Assembly: GCF_012641515.1 (NCBI RefSeq)
Contig: NZ_JABAHY010000007.1
Location: 24,933-88,932, forward strand
Length of the DNA: 64,000 nucleotides
Source: Nesterenkonia sedimenti
GTDB lineage: Bacteria; Actinomycetota; Actinomycetes; Actinomycetales; Micrococcaceae
Direction: 5' to 3'
Below are positions 58,299 through 64,000 of this stretch, piece after piece (within the stretch, counting starts at the first letter, position 1; every line of letters starts with the position of its first letter). Under the pieces are notes generated by a model, which saw only the letters and a list, made by a program, of their open reading frames with translations, made no database searches and was not told the DNA's origin. The position numbers were made by a program, and so were the translations under genes.

Positions 58299-59096
58299 GT
58301 GAAGGCACTCTCGCAGAAGCGCCGCCACCCGTTCGCGTTCGTGGCATTGCTCCTCCTGGGGCTGCTGCTGACCGGCGGGCTCTATGCTGCCGCGACTACC
58401 GTCAACCAGGCGCAGGCCACCAACACGGCCAGCGAGTACGACGACGAACAGGTAGACGAGGGCGAGCGGCTGTTCGTCGCCAACTGTGCGACCTGCCACG
58501 GCATGAACGCCGAGGGCACCGACGCTGGACCCTCTCTGGTGGGCGTTGGCGCCGCCTCGGTCGAGTTCCAGGTGGGCACCGGCCGTATGCCGATGCAGAT
58601 GCAGGGCCCCCAGGCTCAGCAGAAGCCGCCGCAGTTCAATGAAGAGCAGACCACCCAGATGGCCGCCTACGTGGCCTCCCTGGGTGCAGGTCCGGCAGTT
58701 CCGGATGATGAGTACCTGGATATGGAAGCCGGTGACCCCGCCCGCGGCGGTGAGCTCTTCCGCATCAACTGCGCTATGTGCCACAACGCCGCCGGCGCCG
58801 GTGGTGCACTGACCGAGGGTAAGTACGCGCCCAGTCTGCACGGTGTTGAGCCGGTGCATGTCTACACCGCGATGACCACCGGTCCGCAGAACATGCCGGT
58901 CTTCAGTGACTCGAACATTCCGCCGGAGGATAAGCGAGACATCATCGCCTTCCTGCAGACTTACGAGCAGCAGGGAACCCCAGGAGGTTTCTCACTGGGC
59001 TTCCTTGGACCAGTCTCGGAGGGTCTGCTGATCTGGACCCTGGGCCTGGCCCTGCTGATCGGGTCCATGGTCTGGCTGACCTCACGGTCCTCCTAG
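58299..59096 (+). CDS. qcrC: Diheme cytochrome c QcrC
   Basis: A 265-residue protein with an N-terminal membrane helix, two heme motifs CATCH and CAMCH, and a C-terminal anchor helix. This is the cytochrome cc that links the bc1 complex to aa3 oxidase in actinobacteria, replacing a soluble cytochrome c. GTG start after AAAAGGA. Confidence 0.95.
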   Translation: MKALSQKRRHPFAFVALLLLGLLLTGGLYAAATTVNQAQATNTASEYDDEQVDEGERLFVANCATCHGMNAEGTDAGPSLVGVGAASVEFQVGTGRMPMQMQGPQAQQKPPQFNEEQTTQMAAYVASLGAGPAVPDDEYLDMEAGDPARGGELFRINCAMCHNAAGAGGALTEGKYAPSLHGVEPVHVYTAMTTGPQNMPVFSDSNIPPEDKRDIIAFLQTYEQQGTPGGFSLGFLGPVSEGLLIWTLGLALLIGSMVWLTSRSS

Positions 59097-59153
59097 CTAC
59101 ACCCTTGTAAAAACCCATACCGCACCTAAGACACAGCAAAGGACGAGAACCAT

Positions 59154-60254
59154 ATGGCCGAGCACGGTAACGGCGACTCATCAAGCGCCGTCGTCGCCAC
59201 CGGCGAGGGGGAGTCGGGCCAGTACGCCATCGACAACCCTGGCCTGCCGCCCCACCGCCCCAGGCTGGCAGATGTGGACGAGAAGGCGGCCAAGCGCAGT
59301 GAGCGCCAGGTCAGCACGTTGTTCCTCATCTCCATCATCGGCACGGTGATCTTCTTTGTCGGCTACTTCGCTGTTGGCCGCATGGATGCCTTTGAGGACT
59401 ACTTCGAAGGCATGTCCGCTCTGCGGGTCCAGAACACCCTGCTCGGCATCGGATCCGCCCTGGCAATGCTGGGCATCGGTCTCGGCGTGGTCCACTGGGC
59501 CAAGACTCTGATGCCTGATCACGAGGTTGTGGAGGACCGGAAGCCTCTGCGCCTGGAGAAGGATCGCGAAGAGGCGGAGAAGATCGTCAATGACGTGATC
59601 GACGAGACCCAGATCAAGCGTCGCCCGCTGATGCGGAACACGCTGATCGCTGCCGCCCTGCTGGCCCCGCTGCCGGCAGTGGTCATGTTCCGTGACCTCG
59701 ACCGCAGTGAGGACTTCGGCGTCGAGCGTATGCGCCACTCCCTGTGGAGCCCCGGTGTTCGCCTGGTGCGTGACCCCACCGGTACCCCCATTCGGGCAGC
59801 AGATGTCACCGTGGGCTCGGCCATGCACGTGATCCCGGAGACCCTCCGCGAGATCCCCGGCCACGGCACCCGCCTCTCTGAGAAGGCCAAGGCCGTGACC
59901 CTGCTGATGCGCCTGCCGATGGATGACTTTCAGGAGCCCACCCCCGGACGTGAGAACTGGACCCACGAGGGCATCATCGCCTGCTCCAAGGTCTGCACCC
60001 ACGTGGGCTGCCCGGTGGCGCTCTACGAGCGGCACACCCACCACCTGCTCTGCCCCTGCCACCAGTCGACCTTCGACGCAGCTGACGAATTCAAGGTGGT
60101 CTTCGGCCCTGCCGGACGTCCGCTTCCGCAGCTGCCGATCAGCGTGGACGACGAGGGCTTCCTCATCGCCACCAGCGACTTCACCGAACCCGTCGGCCCG
60201 ACCTACTGGGAGCGCGGCCACACCGACCCGGAAGGTGACTACCCAGCATCATGA
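59154..60254 (+). CDS. qcrA: Rieske iron-sulfur protein QcrA
   Basis: A 366-residue protein with three predicted membrane helices (two near 55-120, one near 160), then the Rieske domain CTHVGCPVALYE ... CPCHQSTFD, whose two His and two Cys hold the 2Fe-2S cluster. The stop overlaps qcrB by 4 bases. Confidence 0.95.
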   Translation: MAEHGNGDSSSAVVATGEGESGQYAIDNPGLPPHRPRLADVDEKAAKRSERQVSTLFLISIIGTVIFFVGYFAVGRMDAFEDYFEGMSALRVQNTLLGIGSALAMLGIGLGVVHWAKTLMPDHEVVEDRKPLRLEKDREEAEKIVNDVIDETQIKRRPLMRNTLIAAALLAPLPAVVMFRDLDRSEDFGVERMRHSLWSPGVRLVRDPTGTPIRAADVTVGSAMHVIPETLREIPGHGTRLSEKAKAVTLLMRLPMDDFQEPTPGRENWTHEGIIACSKVCTHVGCPVALYERHTHHLLCPCHQSTFDAADEFKVVFGPAGRPLPQLPISVDDEGFLIATSDFTEPVGPTYWERGHTDPEGDYPAS

Positions 60255-62002
60255 GTGCCTCCAAAGAGAAATACACCGAGGCCCAGTACCTCGAGGTCGA
60301 CCAGTACGAGCCGAAGACTCAATCCGGGCGTATCGCCAACTACGTGGACACCCGTGTAGGCGGCACCAACATCGTCCGGGAGTTTGGACGCAAGGTCTTC
60401 CCTGACCACTGGACATTCATGTTCGGTGAGGTGGCGCTGTACAGCTTCATCATCACCGTGCTCTCCGGAGCCTTCCTGACCTTCTGGTTCGACCCCTCGA
60501 TGTCGACCACCCGGTACTCCGGCTCCTACGCCCCGCTGCAGGGTCTGGAGATGTCCATGGCCTACGCCACCGCACTGGAGCTCAGCTTCGATGTCCGTGG
60601 TGGTCTGTTCATGCGTCAGCTGCACCACTGGGGCGCACTGCTGTTCGTCCTGGCCATGAGCGTGCATATGCTCCGCGTGTTCTTCACCGGTGCATTCCGC
60701 AAGCCCCGTGAGCTGAACTGGGTCGTCGGCTGCTCGCTGCTGATCCTGGGTCTGGGTGCCGGGTTCACCGGTTACTCCCTGCCCGATGAGGTTCTCTCCG
60801 GTAACGGTCTGCGAATCATCGACGGCATGCTCAAGGCTGTGCCGGTGGTCGGTACCTACATCAGCTTCTTCCTCTTCGGTGGAGAGTTCCCGGGTAACGA
60901 GGTCATCCCGCGCCTCTACAGCCTGCATATCTTCATCATTCCGGCGCTGATCCTGATCCTGATCGCGGTCCACCTGTTCATGGTGGTCGTTCACAAGCAC
61001 ACTCAGTACCCCGGACCCGGTCGTACTGAGCGCAATGTGGTTGGCTACCCGGTCGGACCTGTCTATGCAGCTAAGGCTGGCGGCTTCTTCTTCATCGTGC
61101 TGGGCATCCTGTGCTTCATCGCAGGTACCTTCCAGATCAACGCGCTGTGGAACTACGGCCCCTATGACCCATCACCGGTGCAGGCAGGCGCCCAGCCTGA
61201 CTGGTACATCGGACCCTTCGAGGGTGTGTTGCGTCTGATGCCCGGTTATCTCGGCGACTTTTCCCTGGAATGGGTGATCCCGACACCATGGGGCGGTAAC
61301 TCACTGGCATTGCCGGTGCTGATACCGATGCTGCCCGTGGCGGCGATATTCCTCGGTATGTTCGTCTGGCCTTGGATCGAAGCGTGGATCACCGGGGACA
61401 AGAAGGAACACCACCTGCTGGACCGTCCGCGGAACGCCCCGACCCGCACCGCCTTCGGCGCTGCTGTCGTGACCAACTACCTCATCATGTGGGGTATGGG
61501 CTCCAACGACCTCATCGCGACCCACTTCGGATTGTCGTTGAACGACATCACCTATTGGTCGCGTGTGCTGTTCTTCCTCGGCCCGGTTATCGCCTACATC
61601 TTGACTAAGCGCATCTGCCTGGCTCTGCAGCGTAAGGACCGTGAGGTCGCTCTGCACGGCCATGAGGCTGGTGTCATTGAGGTCAGCCCTGAGGGCGAGT
61701 TCCACGAGAGGCACAAGATGCCCTCGGAGTACGAGCTGTGGACTCTGGTCTCCTACGAGGCACCGGAGCCCTCCGGCCCGCAGCCGAACGCCAAGGGTAA
61801 GGTGACTCTGACCGAGAAGATTCGGGCACGTCTGAACCGCATCTGGTTCGAGGACCGTGTGGAGCCGGTCAGCCGCGAGGAATACCTCGAGGCCCTGGAG
61901 CACCATGGCCACGACCACGAGACCACCGGTCTCGAGGCGGCCCAGTCTCAGGAGTCGGTGACCAGCGGAAAGCCGCACGGCCACGACCCCCACGGCCACT
62001 GA
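60251..62002 (+). CDS. qcrB: Cytochrome b QcrB
   Basis: A 583-residue membrane subunit with the two b hemes and quinone sites. Heme-ligand histidines lie in LHHWGALLFVLAMSVHMLRV and IPALILILIAVHLFMVVVHK; PYGP-type Qo sequence follows. The C-terminal cytoplasmic extension ends in a histidine-rich tail (HHGHDH ... PHGHDPHGH). Last gene before the insertion-sequence region. Confidence 0.95.
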   Translation: MSASKEKYTEAQYLEVDQYEPKTQSGRIANYVDTRVGGTNIVREFGRKVFPDHWTFMFGEVALYSFIITVLSGAFLTFWFDPSMSTTRYSGSYAPLQGLEMSMAYATALELSFDVRGGLFMRQLHHWGALLFVLAMSVHMLRVFFTGAFRKPRELNWVVGCSLLILGLGAGFTGYSLPDEVLSGNGLRIIDGMLKAVPVVGTYISFFLFGGEFPGNEVIPRLYSLHIFIIPALILILIAVHLFMVVVHKHTQYPGPGRTERNVVGYPVGPVYAAKAGGFFFIVLGILCFIAGTFQINALWNYGPYDPSPVQAGAQPDWYIGPFEGVLRLMPGYLGDFSLEWVIPTPWGGNSLALPVLIPMLPVAAIFLGMFVWPWIEAWITGDKKEHHLLDRPRNAPTRTAFGAAVVTNYLIMWGMGSNDLIATHFGLSLNDITYWSRVLFFLGPVIAYILTKRICLALQRKDREVALHGHEAGVIEVSPEGEFHERHKMPSEYELWTLVSYEAPEPSGPQPNAKGKVTLTEKIRARLNRIWFEDRVEPVSREEYLEALEHHGHDHETTGLEAAQSQESVTSGKPHGHDPHGH

Positions 62003-62019
62003 GGCCCAATAGCTGAATA

Positions 62020-62064
62020 GCGACGACGCCCCCGCACCGACTGAAGGTGCGCGGTCGTCGTCGC
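62020..62064. terminator. qcrB terminator
   Basis: A two-part stem: GCGACGACG (62020-62028) with CGTCGTCGC (62056-62064), and CGCACC with GGTGCG inside. The IS110-type remnant begins right behind it. Confidence 0.7.
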
Positions 62065-62065
62065 C

Positions 62066-62548
62066 GTGGACGAGCATGTCTTTGAGGATCACCATAGCTG
62101 CTGAGCGGTCACGCACTGCGGTGTCGTGGATGACCTTCAGTTGCCGGATCGTCTCCACGGCGCCATCAGCGGTCTTCGGGGTCGCTGTGGCCAGCCCTGA
62201 GAGTCTCGCTCGTGCGGCATTCTCGGCATCGAGGGTGTGGGATTTGCCGTTCATCCGGCACATCGGCCGATCTGGCCTTCCGGCTTCGATCGCCTTGTGG
62301 CCGTTTCGGCCCAGGAATGAGGTCATGGTGGCCCCGTAAGAGCCGGTGCCTTCGATGCCGAAGACAAGGACCTTCCCGAGGGATTCTGCCCAGGTCAGTA
62401 ACAGCTTGAACCCGCCGGTATCAGTGCTGGTCGTCAACGTGGCCAGGATTCCAGCGACGGAGTCCATCACTGCGGCGATGTGGATGTATTTGTGGGTATC
62501 GACGCCGATGACGACGTACCCGGATCTGATGTCAGGCTCTGTGCCCAT
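62066..62548 (-). pseudogene. IS110-family transposase, N-terminal fragment
   Basis: About 160 residues of the DEDD domain: YVVIGVDTHKYIHIAAVMDS, GIEGTGSYGATMTSFL, SHTLDAENAARARLSG and DRSAAMVILKDML. The frame then runs into the qcrB terminator and gene, so the C-terminal Transposase_20 half with its catalytic serine is gone. ATG at 62548. Confidence 0.82.
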
Positions 62549-62821
62549 AGTGCTGGTGTTCCTTGCCGGCCTAGTGTGAACGTTGCACACTGTCGTCGGT
62601 CAGGTGGACAGGACTGTCACGGGGATGCTTCGTTGACTCGCTTGGCTCCAGAGTCCTATTGGTCACTCCCAACCCGGCCGGCAGCATGTTCTTGCCTGCC
62701 CGGCCGGCAGCTCGACAGTACAACGCCAAAACACCTTCGGAGCCAATCATAAGCAAGGGTCAGAGCGCTCCGGCCGGGACTACTCGATTCTTGCAGAACC
62801 CGCTGGAAACAGACTGACAGT
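62549..62821. other. Insertion-sequence debris without a gene
   Basis: About 270 bases between the IS110-type and IS3-type remnants. It includes an inverted repeat of CCGGCCGG-type arms near 62675-62710. The block at about 62760-62821 may be the preserved right end of the IS3-type element. Confidence 0.35.
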
Positions 62822-63374
62822 CATGGGAATCTCCGACGCTGCCGATCGAGGGCACCGCCCCGATCTCAGCCAACCGGTCCCCGTAGCGGATGGAGGTGAA
62901 TTGGATGCCGGCAGCCGAATGACACCGCAGCTGGTCATGCTTCGGGCCTCTGGCCCAGCGGGCCATCTCAGTGGCATCCAGTACGGTCTCGGTGGGCATA
63001 TTGGATGCCACCCGTCAACCGACGATCATCCGGCTGAACGCGTCGATGATGAAACACACATAAGCAACACCGGCCCAGGTGGGCACGAAGGTCAGATCGG
63101 TGACGCATAGCCGGTTCGGCGCGGTGGCAGTGAACTGGCGGTTCACCAGATCAGGGTGCCGAGACGCTGCCGCATCGAGCGTGATGGTACGGATCCTCTT
63201 CCGTCGCTGAACACTTTCTACCCCAGCTGCTTTCATCAGCCTGGCGGTCTGACTCCCGACCGAGGCCCACCCTGGCCCGCTGGACGGCCTTCCACAGCTT
63301 CCTGACCCCATAGACGCTCTAGTTCCCCGCATGCAGGGCTACTAGCTGCCGGACTAGGTTGAGTTCCTCGACAC
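62822..63374 (-). pseudogene. IS3-family transposase (OrfB) pseudogene
   Basis: Read leftwards: VEELNLVRQLVALHAGN, stop, SVYGVRKLWKAVQRARVGLG, a one-base shift, then QTARLMKAAGVESVQRRKRI through PNRLCVTDLTFVPTWAGVAY and FIIDAFSRMIVG, an in-frame TGA where Trp is expected, and RVASNMPTETVLDATEMARW to SIGSVGDSHD, where homology stops. The catalytic DDE is therefore incomplete. Four lesions make it clearly inactive. Confidence 0.8.
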
Positions 63375-63400
63375 GTTGTGAACGGTCCGTGAGTTGAACA

Positions 63401-63454
63401 GAGACCTCCGGTATCGGTGTGTGTACCACCAGCACACCTAGAACCGGAGGTCTC
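63401..63454 (+). promoter_or_regulatory. Hairpin sequestering the IS481 transposase ribosome-binding site
   Basis: A perfect 12-bp stem GAGACCTCCGGT (63401-63412) with ACCGGAGGTCTC (63443-63454), plus an inner GGTGTG/CACACC stem. The GGAGG ribosome-binding site lies inside the right arm, one base short of the ATG at 63456. Confidence 0.65.
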
Positions 63455-63455
63455 C

Positions 63456-64000
63456 ATGACTCACCGTAACGCCCCAATGACACCTGAGGGCAGAGCTCGG
63501 ATGGTCGCTCTCGTCCTCGATCATGGCTGGCCGCAGCGGCGGGTCGCTGAACGCTTCCAGGTCTCACCGGCTACCGTTTCTCGTTGGGTCCGTCGAGCAC
63601 GAGACCACCAAGGACTCGGGGACCGCTCCAGCCGGCCACGCCGCTGCTCGCGTCAGCTCAGCCGAGGAAAGGAACGCCGAATCATCGCGCTGCGGTTCAC
63701 CCGCCAGTGGGGACCACATCGCATCAGCGCCCGGCTGGGCATCCCTCGATCAACCGTGGGCCGGGTCCTGGATCGGTATCGGATGCCGAAACTGGCCTGG
63801 ATCGATCAGGCCACCGGGCTGCGAGTCCGCCGCCCACTGGCGAACCGGTATGAAGCCTCAACCCCCGGGCAGCTGATCCATGTCGATATCAAGAAGCTGG
63901 GCCGGATCCCCGACGGAGGAGGATGGCGGGCCCACGGCCGCGGGTCAGTCCAGGATCTTATGGCCCACCGCGCCACGGACGCAGCAGCCCGAGCCGGGGC
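63456..64000 (+). CDS. IS481-family transposase, N-terminal part (partial)
   Basis: 181 codons are visible to the window edge with no stop. The N-terminal helix-turn-helix (GRARMVALVLDHGWPQRRVA; VSPATVSRWVRRARD) is followed by LGIPRSTVGRVLDRYRMPKL and the integrase core start PGQLIHVDIKKLGRIPDGGG, which contains the first catalytic Asp. GGAGG precedes the ATG. Confidence 0.88.
   Translation, partial: MTHRNAPMTPEGRARMVALVLDHGWPQRRVAERFQVSPATVSRWVRRARDHQGLGDRSSRPRRCSRQLSRGKERRIIALRFTRQWGPHRISARLGIPRSTVGRVLDRYRMPKLAWIDQATGLRVRRPLANRYEASTPGQLIHVDIKKLGRIPDGGGWRAHGRGSVQDLMAHRATDAAARAG

Larger units (their letters stand above)
63378..64000 (+). mobile_element. IS481-family element, 5' part (cut by window end)
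   Basis: The left boundary is estimated from where IS3-type similarity stops; TGTGAACGGTCC near 63377 could be its terminus. It contains the transposase start and an RBS-masking hairpin. The right end is outside the window, so completeness cannot be judged. Confidence 0.6.

Noticed and set aside
61301..62590. A full-length 429-residue IS110 transposase
   Set aside because: Only the first ~160 residues match; the rest reads antisense through the qcrB terminator and gene.

Overview
The window is about 60-65 % GC chromosomal DNA from a high-GC Gram-positive bacterium. The gene order and families (fasR-fabD-fabH-acpP-fabF beside aceE-DUF3052-ahpE; ctaC-ctaD-ctaF, trpD, ctaE, qcrC-qcrA-qcrB; actinobacterial DUF3043, DUF3052, DUF3097 and DUF3145; dprA/comM next to rnhB) point to Actinomycetota, most plausibly Micrococcales (Micrococcaceae-like). 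A discrete type II fatty-acid cluster fits that group. The species cannot be named from the sequence.

Left end (1-6,850), accessory: the 3' half of an MFS transporter; a complete IS1380-type insertion sequence with 4-bp TTAA duplications; then three related ATP-grasp-type genes. One reads leftwards and two rightwards as an 8-bp-overlapping pair, across a 605-bp divergent gap. All three appear to carry a C-terminal acylphosphatase-like domain, and the third has lost the recognisable nucleotide-binding residues. This is the least explained locus in the window and the best candidate for an undescribed system.

Housekeeping core (6,850-44,994): amtB and ftsY with two unnamed upstream partners; ffh; rpsP-khpA-rimM-trmD; rplS; two tandem signal peptidases; rnhB, the YraN gene, comM, dprA, xerC; a DUF3145 gene; the fatty-acid operon with its PucR-type regulator; aceE; DUF3052 and an AhpE-like peroxiredoxin; holA; rpsT; lepA; hemW; DUF4870 and DUF3097 genes; hrcA (with CIRCE)-dnaJ-rsmE; phoH-ybeY-CBS-domain protein-era.

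Biosynthesis and respiration (44,995-62,064): leuA with a leucine-rich leader peptide and attenuator-like hairpins, recO, uppS, an alpha/beta hydrolase, pyrD, a DUF3043 gene, erpA, then the cytochrome bcc-aa3 supercomplex genes ctaC, ctaD, ctaF, and ctaE, qcrC, qcrA, qcrB, split by def and trpD.

Right end (62,065-64,000) is an insertion-sequence graveyard: an IS110-type fragment, an IS3-type transposase pseudogene with several lesions, and the 5' part of an apparently intact IS481-type element running off the window.

Regulatory signals visible by eye: two matching 17-bp palindromes flanking fasR, a CIRCE element, three CTAC-N5-GTAG palindromes upstream of ctaC and ctaE, two mutually exclusive hairpins ahead of trmD, a repeated structured element after ffh and after pyrD, and a hairpin that hides the IS481 ribosome-binding site. 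No rRNA, tRNA or CRISPR was found.
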